Shown: positions 11,160 through 21,895 of the stretch, one piece after another
How the letters are laid out: every line of letters begins with the position of its first letter
Numbering within the stretch: position 1 is the stretch's first letter
From: Mytilus edulis
Lineage: Eukaryota; Mollusca; Bivalvia; Mytilida; Mytilidae
Direction of reading: 5' to 3'
Length of the DNA: 64,000 nucleotides
NCBI RefSeq assembly: GCF_963676685.1
Contig: NC_092357.1
Span: forward strand, 18,465,607-18,529,606
Notes under the pieces: model-generated
Database searches by the model: none
What the model was told of the DNA's origin: nothing
What the model saw: only the letters and a program-made list of their open reading frames with translations
Translations under genes and position numbers: made by a program

Positions 11160-11510
11160 GATATTAACGTTGTAGAAACGTAATTTTACGTTTTACGTCA
11201 CCACAACGTTAATGTATGATGTTGCGATAACGTGATATAAACGTTGTTGTAATGTCAGGAATAACGTTGTAGAAACGTAATTTTACGTCACCACAACGTT
11301 GATGTATGACGTTGTGACAACATCGACATAACGTGATATAAACGTTGTTGTAATGTCAGGAATAACGTTGTAGAAACGTAATTTTACGTCACCACAACGT
11401 TAATGTACGACGTTGTGACAACGTCAAGAAAACCATACACTTTTACGTAAATACAACGTAATAACCTGACGTCAATGCGACGAAAACATGACATTGTCAC
11501 GACGTAATTA
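11160..11510. repeat. ACGT-rich tandem repeat, about 101-bp unit
   Basis: The word aacgtgatataaacgttgtt recurs with a period of 101 bp (11229 and 11330), and taacgttgtagaaacgtaat recurs three times. Two full units plus partial ones are visible. Each unit is packed with ACGT, AACGTT and GACGTC-like palindromes and is itself rich in inverted repeats (acgtcaccacaacgtt against aacgttg). No reading frame. A satellite-like array or the core of a DNA element. Confidence 0.75.
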
Positions 11511-11817
11511 TGACGTAACATTGTTAGCTGGGTATAAGCAACAAACTGATTGGGGAGTGCGCCTTTTCAGAGGTAAATAAACTGACTCACATCACAACAA
11601 TTAACTATCATTGTATATACATGTAATTATTATTATGATTTTTCCTGCTATTATGACTACATTGTGTCCTCACTTTTCCTGTTGCAAACGCATATATATA
11701 TATATAATAATTTCATTGAAACATATAATCTAACGATAAAATATAAAATAAATTATAGGTTATGATTATTACTGTCGTACTGAAATGACAAAATTGTTTC
11801 ATATTTATGATAAAATG
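11511..11817. other. spacer
   Basis: AT-rich, with a short TA microsatellite near 11694-11707. No gene seen. Confidence 0.4.
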
Positions 11818-11908
11818 GATTGACCCTAGCAGGGAATCGAACCCCATTCTCCTAGTATAAAAAAAAAATAGGCGTAATTACCAATATACCACCAAGGTTT
11901 CCAATCCA
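11818..11908 (-). repeat. tRNA-like sequence (tRNA pseudogene or SINE head)
   Basis: On the minus strand a TGGTATATTGGTAATTACG segment resembles a tRNA D-arm/A box and GGGGTTCGATTCCCT is a clear T-arm/B box. The anticodon arm is interrupted by a T-rich run and the acceptor stem does not pair convincingly, so a functional tRNA is unlikely. Confidence 0.45.
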
Positions 11909-12182
11909 TTTACAAATGCAATAAGATTGTCACTCAGTTTGAATTTTAATCATCATTAGAAAAACAAAATTTATCAGCAAAAAATGTATGCATTTCGTAT
12001 GATGTACATGTATGATGAACTGTGAGTCGCAACAAGACTATTTACAAATTATTCAACCAATAAAATAAAAAATAAAGGCCTTAAAACATCATATTTGGAC
12101 ATATATACTTCTAAATTTGCATTTATTATAAAAGTGAATATTATTTAAACTTGATAAAATATAAAATTATTAAATTTCAGGA

Positions 12183-12377
12183 TGGTTGACAGAAAACCAA
12201 TACAGTGACAAGTTTGAGGAACTTGAAAGCTCCATATTAAACGAGAGATTATGCTTTTTCTATCCAAGCCTGCAAACAAAAAAAGGGACAGATTACTCTA
12301 AATCAGCATTAGTCAGACATGAGTATTTTCACAAACGCTACAATAACCGGGGGAACATTTACGATAAATTTAGTTAG
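12183..12377 (+). CDS. weak candidate coding exon
   Basis: After a good acceptor (aaattattaaatttcag, ending 12180) the frame starting WLTENQYSDKFEEL stays open for 63 codons to TAG at about 12375. Composition is protein-like (hydrophilic, Tyr/Phe/Lys), but no partner exon was found and no family is recognised. It could be a terminal exon or chance. Confidence 0.25.
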   Translation, partial: WLTENQYSDKFEELESSILNERLCFFYPSLQTKKGTDYSKSALVRHEYFHKRYNNRGNIYDKFS

Positions 12378-12388
12378 TAAAGACTTAC

Positions 12389-12458
12389 CCGATTCTCCTT
12401 GCAACATGCCTAGTACGTCCACTGCCATTGACAAATTCAACTGACTGAAAAATGCAGC
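12389..12458 (-). CDS. candidate internal exon
   Basis: Minus-strand acceptor acacgcacatttcag and donor TCGG|GTAAGT flank 70 bp. One frame reads AAFFSQLNLSMAVDVLGMLQ, another is also open, and no neighbouring exon was found. Splice signals are good, but coding status and function are unknown; a 5' UTR exon is equally possible. Confidence 0.3.
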
Positions 12459-12743
12459 CTGAAATGTGCGTGTCAGCTGAACTATTGACCTCAAAGTCAA
12501 AGGAAAAGACGTTGATTTATAACGTTTCTGTTATTTTGTGACTCAAACATTGTTTTAGTTAATAAATTTGTTAATTTCTGTTTTAATTTAGAATTTTAAA
12601 ATTAATACAACTTGTCAAAATTAAACTGGTTTGAACTAGTTGAATACAAATCAACAGGGAGGTTGATGGAAGAGCCTACACACATACCGTAACCTTATAC
12701 ACAGCAAACATAGAAATTACCGTAAATGTCCTAATCAGAATCG

Positions 12744-12902
12744 AAATAATTGATGGCAGCTATACTTTATTGTATTTTTAACATGGGTAGGCATTATATT
12801 CGTGTTATTTTAGCCCTCGCTATCGCTCTGGCAAAAATAATCACGAATATAATGCCTACCCAAGTTAAAAATACAATAAAGTATAGCTGCCATCAATTAT
12901 TT
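12744..12902. mobile_element. long perfect fold-back MITE
   Basis: Arms aaataattgatggcagctat and atagctgccatcaattattt are exact inverses. Pairing continues through ataaagtat...tgggtaggcattatattcgtg to a central loop near 12820, giving roughly 70-bp arms. Non-coding; near-identity of the arms suggests a young insertion. Confidence 0.85.
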
Positions 12903-14184
12903 CTTAATTAAAGTTAGAATGACTGCTAGACAAACAAAAATCCGAGTAGTTAGATTGTCTTAGATCGGACATGTAAAATTCCCGATGTTCTGCGTTTGAC
13001 GCCGTTACGAGGCTGCTTTACTTGCTTGGAAGTTGCTAGTCCTTTGATATGAACTCGGGGCATTATTTTCTATTTTTATTATTTTCTTTTTACTTTTTTT
13101 GCTATTTTTCTTTTTTTTTTTCCATTATCAATATGCATTTAAAAAAAGTTGAAAATATCAACATACAAACGTTAAATAAAGTAAAAATATAATGCAAATG
13201 CATATATTATAGGACTAGGGAGTCGCCTAATGACACGAAAAATATCGGCTTAAATAGCATTTTGTTCCATTCATTTTGAATTTATCTTTTTGAGAGTGCA
13301 TTCAGATTACATGTAATATTTTATCAATTTACATAAAATACAGCATTGACCTATAATGGTTTACTTTTATAAATTGTTATTTGGATGGAGAGTTGTCTCA
13401 TTGGCACTCACACCACATCTTCCTACATGTATATCTATGACATTTTAAAAAGTTAAATTCATAAATGATCGATATCAGTTAGCAAATTTTGTGTAATCAA
13501 TGATATAGCCTTAGGCTTCTTGTTAGTTTACGCACACTAATCTCCCTATCTCTTGACAATCTTTGAAAAAGTTGTCCAGAATCAATATTCTAGAATAGGG
13601 GATTCTGCCTTTCTTTATTTTTTATTTATTTATGTAATTTTCTACTTATACTTATTTTTTTGTGCATTTTATTTTTTATTCGTAATAATTTAACATCCAC
13701 TTATTCTCTATTTATATTTTTAGGTCAATATGGGTAATATATTTGTTCATCTTACCCCAATATGACGAAGTGTTATTCTAATGTTTTTTTTGATAGACTT
13801 CGAATTGAGTAAGAATATCACATTTCCTCGTGTCAAACTTCACTTCGGAAGTGTATCAACCTGTCAAAAAATATTTCCCATTATATCTCTCTTCTTCGTT
13901 CACTTTTTTGGTAGAAGTCGGACTTTGAGGTTTACATTTTGAAAACGGTAAGGGAAGTTTTAAAATTTCAAAAAAAAACTTTAATAATTATTAAACAAAC
14001 ATGCTTTGCATTATGTTACAATATAATAATTAAAACTTTTAATATGCTTTATTTTAAAAACACTCAGTCACATTGACATCTGAAACAAGAGGTAAATTAC
14101 AAAATACAATCACATACAATTAAAGAACTAAATCAAACAACTTAGAAATGAAATATATAGAAAATTACTTTACTTTATATTATA
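12903..14184. other. AT-rich spacer with one repeat fragment
   Basis: Positions about 13345-13430 are an inverted copy of the mussel repeat (gacctataatggtttact, tggagagttgtctcattggc). Otherwise I see only AT-rich and T-rich tracts. Confidence 0.5.
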
Positions 14185-14625
14185 ATATTTTAGTTAATTT
14201 TGAAATGAATAAAGACACATTTTTAAGTACATTAATATTAGTCAATGACAGTAGTCCTTTCATTTTTGCTTCACTTGGATATTTCACATAGTACTCTGGA
14301 ATATGCTGATTTCTGATATTTTTTTACTGATAAAGAATTGCATTCAAATAAATAATGGTATTCAATGCCAATTGCAGTTAAACACAAATTACATGTCCTC
14401 TCTTCTTTTGGAATGTTATACCATCTTCCCAGCTCTACTGGAATTTTGACATTGCAGCATCTTAATTTTGTAATATATTTACGTTCGATTGGTGTTAATT
14501 TTAAAAGATAGTTTTCTAAGCCAAAGATTGTTTTAAAAAGTCCATAAAATTCTCCTCTGGATGAGCTGTCAATTTGACTATGCCATTGTTGAATGAATGT
14601 ATCTTTTAGTTTTTCTGTCAGTACG
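14185..14625 (-). mobile_element. LINE ORF2 C-terminal relic
   Basis: Minus-strand translation reads LKDTFIQQWHSQIDSS, then FGLENYLLKLTPIERKYITK and LRCCNVKIPVELGRWYNI, followed by a zinc-knuckle-like ERTCNLCL..EYHYLFEC. This order (QW..I..S, then a Leu-rich segment, then ..ELGRW.NI...R.C.LC...EYH..FEC) is the C-terminal tail of many invertebrate non-LTR retrotransposons. The frame breaks after CEISK at about 14285 and resumes shifted (KYPSEAKMKGLLSLTNINVL). No polymerase motifs, so an inactive fragment. It lies upstream of the 75-residue gene in the opposite orientation. Confidence 0.75.
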
Positions 14626-15332
14626 ATTTTTTAGTTAATTTATATCTAATGGTGATTGCTGATTTCTAATGCATGTCTTTACCAGGCATTTTTTTCCCGT
14701 AACGTAAAAATAGCAACTTTGGCCTATATATATTCATGCATTGGCTATTGTACCATATCTTATTTTCAAATGATCGTAAAGAGGACAAATACGTTGAAGC
14801 AAAGAAAAGGAAATTCATCGAAGCAAAAAAAAATATATAAAAGAACAGTAACAACTTCAGTCGAAGAAGAAAGGTAATGATGTCTAGTTAAATTTTCCGT
14901 CCGTCGATGTGTGTATTATTGGTGGTATTCACTTTTGTTCATGCCGATAAAAGTTTCAAATGTGACTTCAGTAATATGTTATCATTGGCGGGGTGTTTCG
15001 GAGGAAGCACCACAGGCATACCGGCAGGCGTTTGAAAACACAATACGATTTCTGCTTTGATATAATTATAGAGCCTGTAAAAATATACCCCTAGATAAAT
15101 ATACAGAGGCAACAAGTAAATCACACAAAATAAAAACTAAGAAAGAAAATGAAAGTGAAAGGAACTATATCTTTATTATACGCATCCTCAAATGTTTTGA
15201 CAATACTTATTGCTGTATGACGTCACTCAGAGGGATGTAATTATCAAAATTGTTCCAAATTATCGGGTTTTTATTTCACTAAGAAATCCTAGTACTACAT
15301 TACACCCAATGTAATAATATTATTTCTTTCAG
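14626..15332. other. upstream region of the 75-residue gene
   Basis: A possible untranslated first exon on the plus strand ends at about 14872 with AAG|GTAATG, which would feed the acceptor at 15332. Otherwise no features were recognised. Promoter position unknown. Confidence 0.25.
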
Positions 15333-18300
15333 GAACGTCGGTATCATGAAGTCAACAAGCATACTTTGTTACTTAGTGCTTCTTTCGTTAACTCTCATGA
15401 CAGTCTCGGCCCAAATAGTTTTTCCCCAAGGTGACCCTGCTGCTTTACATCGAGATGTTTGGCCAGAGGAAGAAGTAACAGCAATATGGGGTAGGCCTTT
15501 AATTAATCGACATACCGACTATGTAATATTGAACATTACAGTTTCTATAAATCATTTACGAATAATTACATTTAGAGGTATGTTTCATTATAATACGTTA
15601 TTCTGATTGGCTACACCGCAATCTCGCGTTATTCCTTAATCGACTTCATTACACAATAAAATTTACCACTGATGATGACACGAGGTCCCACAATAAAGTG
15701 CACAGGTAAATAAAATAAAAACTTGATAAAAATCGTGTTTTCATGATCCTAGCTAAAAATGTAATTATAGGGTTGTAAAAGCGTTGACCGTGCGCACATT
15801 TTTAGAATGAAGCGCGGAAGCGCTTCTTACAAAATGTGATTCGGTCAACGCTTTACACCCCATTGAAGTTACAAAAAGGAAGCATTCAATTCTTCAATGA
15901 ATATGGGAGGGATTATATGCGAAGGATGCCATTTTAAATGAGACCCCTTTATGGGAGATTCCAAGTAATCACATTGGTTGGCCTACCTGTATATGATCAC
16001 ATAATCATTATTATTCTTAAGCAAGATAATCAAATAATCATAAAATATTGTATCTGGTAATCAAATAATCACTATAAAAACGTCTAAGTAATCACACAAT
16101 CAAAAACCCAATGGAGAGGCTCTTAAATGCATTGTCTAAAAAATTGTTCAGCATGTTGATACTTTGTTAGCATTCAGAAACAACATTTTACGATAAGGGG
16201 TGTATACAGGCAACACAGTAAAATAGAATAAAAGATTGAGTATGGGCAGGGAAACACTTTACAGAAAACTATCAAGATTGAGCAACACCAGCTAACGTAA
16301 ACAGGTGTGTGTGTGTGTGTGGGGGGCAAGATATAGTAGTACTACTGGTTTCTCAGTTATACATGGGAGCATAATATCTAACATCTGTCAATATATATGT
16401 GTTCCTGGTTATACTAGGGGCAGATATGGGACATACGTTAGTAAGACAGCAGCCAAACAACACTCACAAATCGAGAAAACATCCAAAAGTCGAACTGTGG
16501 TCTTCAGTTATTATATATAGGGACTAATCCGTTTTTTACGATTTTGTCTTTGTCATTTACTATGAGACTATTTTTTACTGTTCAAAAAGGACAATTGGAT
16601 TAAACACAAGTTTTCCCACTTAGTAAAGTTTCCTTCATATCGCTTTCAATACACGTGGGTCGCTTCGTTCAATTGGCGCCAACTTTTCATATACCTGGAG
16701 GAGGAGATTTCTACTTCCTTGAATTAAAAAAAGAGTAATGAGTACAATTATATATAGAAGTCAAAAATTGGATTCAATATATAACCTTCATGTGACTATC
16801 AGGGGATCATTTGGAAAGTGTTCTTATTAGTCGAACTACTTAATCGCTAGCCTGCCAACACTGACGCATCTTCGTTATCCAAGGGTTACAATCCATCCCC
16901 TCTTCTAGAGAGGAGTGGATCGTAACCCTTAGCTAGCGTAGATGATACTGAGGTTATGCGTTCTAAGCATGCACGTGATAGGTGCGCTCGACTCCAATCT
17001 CCACCGACTAACATTGTCAGTTTTCCTACCGAAGATCAGTGGTTTTCTCCAGGAACTTTGACTTCCTCAATAAATAAAACTGCCCGTCACGAAATTACAC
17101 AGCAGTGAAGAAAGTGGCGTTAAACACAAACTAATCAACCATTAGAAAAACTTTTCTTGTAGCATGCGTTTGGTTATCAGTGATTATTATAACTGATATT
17201 TTTTTCTTTGCATTTATTATTTGAATTGTCTTTCCAGCTGCTATGCTCCTGTTTTTCTTTTTGACGAGAACAGGTATGGGAGATGGTATCTTTAATAATG
17301 GTAGCCCATCACCAAATGTAAGTATATATAAAATTGCATTGCATGTATAATATGTATTTACGAAACGTTATTTTGATTGGCTAACATAATCTCGCGTCAT
17401 TTTGAACATTATCTTCATTCCAAAATGAAATGTAATAGCCATGAAGACACGAGCTTCCACAAGCAAATGCACATGTAAATAAAAGAACAAATTTACAGAC
17501 ACAATGTTTTCATGGTCCTGGCAAAAAAAATGTAATTATAAATATTGAATGCTACTTTTTGGTAATTTTATAGGGTTATAAAAGTGTTGACTGTGCGCAC
17601 ATTTGTAGAATGAAGCTATTTTGGGCTTCATACAAAATGTACTTCGGTCAACGCTTTTACACCCCAGCAAAATTTACAAAAAACATTAAATTCTTACAGC
17701 GTGTAGGTAAAAGTAGAATCTTTGGTTAGCTTGCTTGTTAGCTGAACCGTGAAGTCATTATTGGATAAGGTATACTACCCTACTTTCGGAGTTGTCTAGT
17801 CCTACATACAGATATATTGGTATTGAAGCTGTCGGACTAGTCTACTCTTAAATGAGGATAGTTTACCTAACCTTATAATGACTTCACGGTTCAGCTGGCA
17901 AGCGAGCTAACCACAGATATTGCCTTTACCGACACACTCAATGCAGTCATAGAAAACGTACAGCCATTCATAGTTTACATTTGCATTGTGATACAAGCTA
18001 TAGGCCTAATACTTTAATAACATCGAAGTTGTTTTCAGCGTATTGGAGATCAATTGTAATAGGTCCATAACAGCGGTACAATTTAGGCTAACATTGTACT
18101 CATGGTCATAAACCGCATTTTCAATCTCATAGGTTGACTGCTAAAAGCTACGAGATTACCAAAGATTCTACCTTTACCTACAAACTCAATGCATTCTGCT
18201 GTAAATAAAATATTGTGGAAGATCTAATTAATTCCCCCATAACTTAAATGCAATTATATTTCCTATATTATATCTGCAAGATTTCAATTCCTGTCTATTA

Positions 18301-20202
18301 GTTTAGTAGCCCCATGGTTTCTTGGAGAATTTTTTAAGGGTCCTAATCGGATTGTATTAAAATGAACAATTATCCTGTTTTGCGTATTAATTCTTTTAAC
18401 TCCCTGGTTAAAATCGAAGAGGAAAATTGGACCATTTACTCAGATAATCTTACAATCATACAATTAACTTCCTGGTTAAAATCGAACAGGAAAGTTGGAC
18501 CATTTACTCAGACAATCATAGAATTAAACTCCCTGGTTAAAATCGAACAGGAAAGTTGGACCATTTACTCAGACAATCATAGAATTAAATTCCCTGGTTA
18601 AAATCGAACAGGAAAGTTGGACCATTTACTCAGACAATCATAGAATTAAACTCCCTGGTTAAAATCGAACAGGAAAGTTGGACCATTTACTCAGACAATC
18701 ATAGAATTAAACTACCTGGTTAAAATCGAACAGGAAAGTTGGACCATTTACTCAGACAATCATAGAATTAATCTCCCTGGTTAAAATCGAACAGGAAAGT
18801 TGGACCATTTACTCAGACAATCATAGAATTAAACTCCCTGGTTAAAATCGAACAGGAAAGTTGGACCATTTACTCAGACAATCATAGAATTAACTACCTG
18901 GTTAAAATCGAACAGGAAAGTTGGACCATTTACTCAGACAATCATAGAATTAAACTCTCTGGTTAAAATCGAACAGGAAAGTTGGACCGTTTACTCAGAC
19001 AATCATAGAATTAAACTCCCTGGTTAAAATCGAACAGGAAAGTTGGACCATTTACTCAGACAATCATACACGTACACTATACATTTCAGACCCACTTACA
19101 CTAACTGACCAGAAGTTGAAAGTTTAAGGAAGTTCGCCCCTCAGTTTCAAAATAATTAACTTTCAAAACATTAGTTTATATTGATAGGGGATTAATAAAG
19201 GAATCAAAAGAGAAAAAAAATATATAGGTCAATGTCCTTGTTTTCGAGATATTAGCCATTGAAATTTTGGCGGTAAAATATTCTCTCTAGACTTTTCGTA
19301 GCATTATCATTGACAAGTCTATGTTTTTCAAAAACTATTAAAAAATAATTAAAATTTTATCTTGAAGACTTTTAAAGATGGATTATCATTATCCATGTAA
19401 AATATTTATTAAAAGAAAAGTGGGGGTCAATGTGCATTTTTTATTAAGACATTCAAACGGATAAAACCAGAGAATTCTAAATATCTGACGAAAATCCCAA
19501 AACATGACAAGCGAACTTCCTTAAGGAATGCCTTCTAGGTATACTTGAAATTATAGCATCTTTACATATTTTCAAATCGGTACTACATCTCATTTAAAAG
19601 ATGGTAAATTTATTATGAGACTAAAATGTTAACAGGACCTGGTGTTGGTTTTCTCGCTGTGTTGAAGTCCCATTGGTTCCATTCGGCTGTTACCTGCTCT
19701 TTATTTTTTTTTTTTTTTAGAGTTGTACTATATTTGACATATTCCCCATTACCATTCTCAATTTTATTATTGTACGTGGATGTTTAAACATTTTTCCATA
19801 TTGTATCTTTTATTCCTCTCGTATGCAATTAAAGGGATATATTGCCAAAAGTTTAATGGGAAATACGCCTATAAGACACGAAAGGAAGACCTTAACTTTA
19901 TTTTTTTAAATTAAAATTCGATGTAGTTATATCATACATTAAAACCACTATTTGCGATTCAAAATTGTGCAAATTTGGATAAAATAGACCTTTTTTTCTC
20001 TATCTGGGAGCTAGAGAAAGAAAGAAACATATAATGCAAAAATGAAAAAGCGTGGTTTCTAAAACTTTCATATTGTGTATTGTTTTATTTTTCAGTAATC
20101 AGTAACCACTTGGAAGAGGAGCTTTTACTTAAGAATTTTAAAAGATCTGGAGAAGAGCGATACTACTATACGTGTTCCAGATTAAATTATTTTTGAAATA
20201 AA
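15333..20202 (+). CDS. three-exon gene for a 75-residue protein with signal peptide and hydrophobic segment
   Basis: Exon 1 (15333-15490) follows acceptor attatttctttcag. The ATG at 15346 opens a signal peptide (MKSTS + Leu/Val/Ser-rich core ending TVSA, residues 1-22) and the mature start QIVFPQGDP. Donor G|GTAGGC leaves phase 1. Exon 2 (17238-17317), between gaattgtctttccag and AAT|GTAAGT, continues in phase as AAMLLFFFLTRTGMGDG and ends GSPSPN. Exon 3 begins at 20096 (ttgttttatttttcag) with TAA as its first codon, so the protein is exactly 75 residues; AATAAA follows at 20197-20202. Layout: signal peptide, acidic linker (WPEEEV), short hydrophobic stretch (about 44-57), Gly/Asn/Ser/Pro tail. 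No cysteines in the mature part, so it is not a cysteine-stabilised antimicrobial peptide. Probably a secreted or single-pass membrane micro-protein; family not recognised. Introns carry minisatellite, fold-back and MITE sequence. Confidence 0.7.
15575..15895 (+). mobile_element. hairpin-ended MITE, family B, copy 1
   Basis: Contains cgttattctgattggcta near the left end and a strong internal hairpin at about 15775-15860 (gggttgtaaaagcgttgacc / ggtcaacgctttacacccc, loop gaagcgcggaagcgcttc). The same order occurs at 17345-17705 and, inverted, at 23255-23610. Confidence 0.65.
15955..16110. repeat. degenerate AATCA-rich simple repeat
   Basis: The words aataatca and taatcac recur irregularly (atcacataatcattatt, aatcaaataatcata, aatcacacaatcaa). 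Low complexity, no coding. Confidence 0.4.
16111..16850. other. intron 1 sequence of the 75-residue gene
   Basis: A GT/G tract lies at 16306-16327. No exon, RNA or recognised transposon was found in the rest. Confidence 0.4.
16855..17150 (+). repeat. tRNA-derived SINE
   Basis: The segment has the body and tail of molluscan SINEs: gttttcctaccgaagatcag, ggttttctccagg, then the tail agtggcgttaaacacaaact followed by aatcaacc. A head hairpin (aagggttacaatccat / atggatcgtaaccctt, imperfect) precedes it. I place it among V/Nin-type mollusc SINEs from memory of the tail motif. It lies in intron 1 of the 75-residue gene. Confidence 0.6.
17345..17705 (+). mobile_element. hairpin-ended MITE, family B, copy 2
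   Basis: Contains aacgttattttgattggcta at the left and the hairpin gggttataaaagtgttgact ... tcggtcaacgcttttacacc at 17575-17665. It is the same family as copies at 15575 and 23255. Confidence 0.65.
17699..17941. mobile_element. fold-back element, family C
   Basis: Left arm ggttagcttgcttgttagct, then gaaccgtgaagtcattat; right arm ataatgacttcacggttc, then agctggcaagcgagctaacc. Pairing continues through gtatactaccctactttc against the Lys/Leu-like aatgaggatagtttacc side, and outward to gtgtaggtaaaagtagaatc against the rc of gcctttaccgacacac. A related, more decayed copy is at about 22840-23000. Confidence 0.65.
18400..19068 (+). repeat. 61-bp minisatellite, 11 copies
   Basis: The unit beginning ccctggttaaaatcgaacag and containing aaagttggaccatttactca, then gacaatcatagaattaaa, repeats eleven times at 60-65-bp spacing. 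The first two copies are the most diverged; the middle copies are almost identical. 61 is not a multiple of three, so it does not encode an in-frame repeat. It lies in intron 2 of the 75-residue gene. Confidence 0.95.
19124..19524. mobile_element. MITE with TTAA ends
   Basis: Bounded by TTAAGGAAGTTCGC and GCGAACTTCCTTAA, a perfect 14-bp inverse that includes the TTAA target site on both sides; 401 bp, AT-rich, non-coding. TTAA targeting points to piggyBac or Kolobok transposases. Confidence 0.7.
19630..19770 (+). repeat. mussel interspersed repeat ('gaagacccattggt' family)
   Basis: Reads tgttgaagtcccattggttc, then tcggctgtta and catattccccattaccattc, matching 733-865 and 20400-20460. Contains a T-tract. 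Confidence 0.6.
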
Positions 20203-21439
20203 ATATTATGTTACCTTGACCTTTATATGTTCAATAATTCTATAGCATGTACATAACATATACAACCTTTTTCACCAAATAATCTTGAACTGATACTGCA
20301 ATCTTTTCAGCGGTCTGGAGGATATGCTCCTCCCCAAAAAATAAATAGGGACCAGACAGCTTAAGGAGCTTAAAGACAGCTTAAGCAGCTTAAGCTCGCC
20401 TTCGGTTTTTTCTCGAATTTTCTCACTGTGTTGAAGACCCATTGGTGACCGACATTGACTACCCACGAGGGTCTCGGAATGTCGGTATTCTGATATATAC
20501 TATGTCGTAGACAGTACGTGCGACGAGACATGTCAAATAGGGAAGCGCGAAGGACTTCATTCAAATTTCTAAAACACTACCTTTCACATCCCCCCCGCCC
20601 CCCCACTGAAAATAAAATAAACATTAAACACAAACACAAACACAAACACAAACACAAACACAAACACACACAAAAATAATATACCGATGGAATCGAATGG
20701 CCGAGGGAACACCCACAAAAAGACAAATAGCTAAAAGATAACATATCACGAGACCAACTAAAATTCAATCAGGGGATAACTAACTTTTGAAAGATTTAGC
20801 TATCTTTCTTTTTAATCATTAAAATGCCAAAATATAATTCGATTGCTATAAATGTACAAAGACAAACTTTTGTACTGTTCAATGTTTTCCTTTTAAGATG
20901 TTAGATGTGCTAGTGATCTGCTATATTTCAGTGATACCACAGACTGTTTGTTTTCATTTGCAAGACACACGTTGTTATTTCTTTAACGAATGTCCCTTCA
21001 AACCTTGTTTCTTTGATATATTATATATCGGCTGCGCGTATCTTTGATAGGTCATAGCGTTACACGAATGTACAATCACAGATTACATAAATAACAACCA
21101 CATTATTGAAATAGAAGAGATGTACATGATTGTTCGTTATGATCACTCGAGGAAAATAGGGTAACTGATATTTGACATTTTTTTCGGCGATTTCATTGAG
21201 GTAAAAACATATTTTGAGTGTTCAAATTTTTTAAACTTTCGTAAAACTCGTCTGTAAATAAAGGCAACAGTGGTATACCGATGTTCAAACTCATAAATCC
21301 ATGGACAAAAAACAACATCGGGGCAACAAACCAAAAGTGAAGGAAACGCACCAAACACAAGAGGAGAACAACGACACAACACCACAAATTTTTTTACATT
21401 TATCTAACAAAAAACTCTCTCTGATATTTGAACCCCAAG
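20203..21439. other. spacer with repeats and a CAAACA microsatellite
   Basis: About 20395-20460 is a fragment of the same mussel repeat. A (ACAAAC)n tract lies at about 20622-20672. Short frames here are not gene-like. No gene seen. Confidence 0.5.
20622..20672. repeat. (CAAACA)n microsatellite
   Basis: Eight to nine hexamer units of aaacac in a row, ending in acacacac. Confidence 0.9.
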
Positions 21440-21508
21440 CACGGTGGGTATGGTTGTCCTGCGAGAGAACGTACTGTGCTGGTGATTCGGTCCTGACGGG
21501 TGCTGGTG
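21440..21508 (+). repeat. left terminal inverted repeat (69 bp)
   Basis: Starts CACGGTGGGTATGGTTGTCC and ends GACGGGTGCTGGTG. It is base-for-base the inverse of 26226-26294. Confidence 0.9.
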
Positions 21509-21829
21509 ATCAATGAAAAAATGTAAACAAAGACGAAAATGATGATTTTTGACGTTTTCAATAATAAAAAATGGAAGAAAACAGTTGAGATTTTTCAATT
21601 TTATTTCTTATGGGTTCATATATAAACCATTGAAAAGTTGACCCTCTAAACTGTTTCAGTAAGCGTAACACAAAAATGCTCATTTTCAGAAAATCTTGAA
21701 CTGAAAAATAAAACAAAAATGCTCATAGAGTCCGCTTTCTATACCGCAATCCACACGACAAAACTATTTTGTAAAAAAACATTGCAATTTATAAAAAAAT
21801 AGCATTTTCTCAATTTACTCATGTCCTGA

Positions 21830-21895
21830 TACTGTGCTGGTGGGTCCTGTCATTGTGCTGGTGGGTCCTGATACGGTGCTGGTGATTTTGGACTA
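21830..21895 (+). repeat. left subterminal motif array
   Basis: Three copies of TGTGCTGGTGGGTCCTG-like words in tandem (tgtgctggtgggtcctgt, tgtgctggtgggtcctga, cggtgctggtga). The same vocabulary is found in the terminal repeat; possible transposase-binding sites. Confidence 0.65.

Noticed and set aside
11818-11908. Possible functional tRNA gene
   Set aside because: A and B boxes are visible but the anticodon arm is disrupted by a T-rich run and the acceptor stem does not pair, so tRNA-like repeat is the safer call.
18400-19068. Regular array that could suggest a CRISPR
   Set aside because: Units are direct tandem repeats with no unique spacers, in an animal-type genome; it is a minisatellite.
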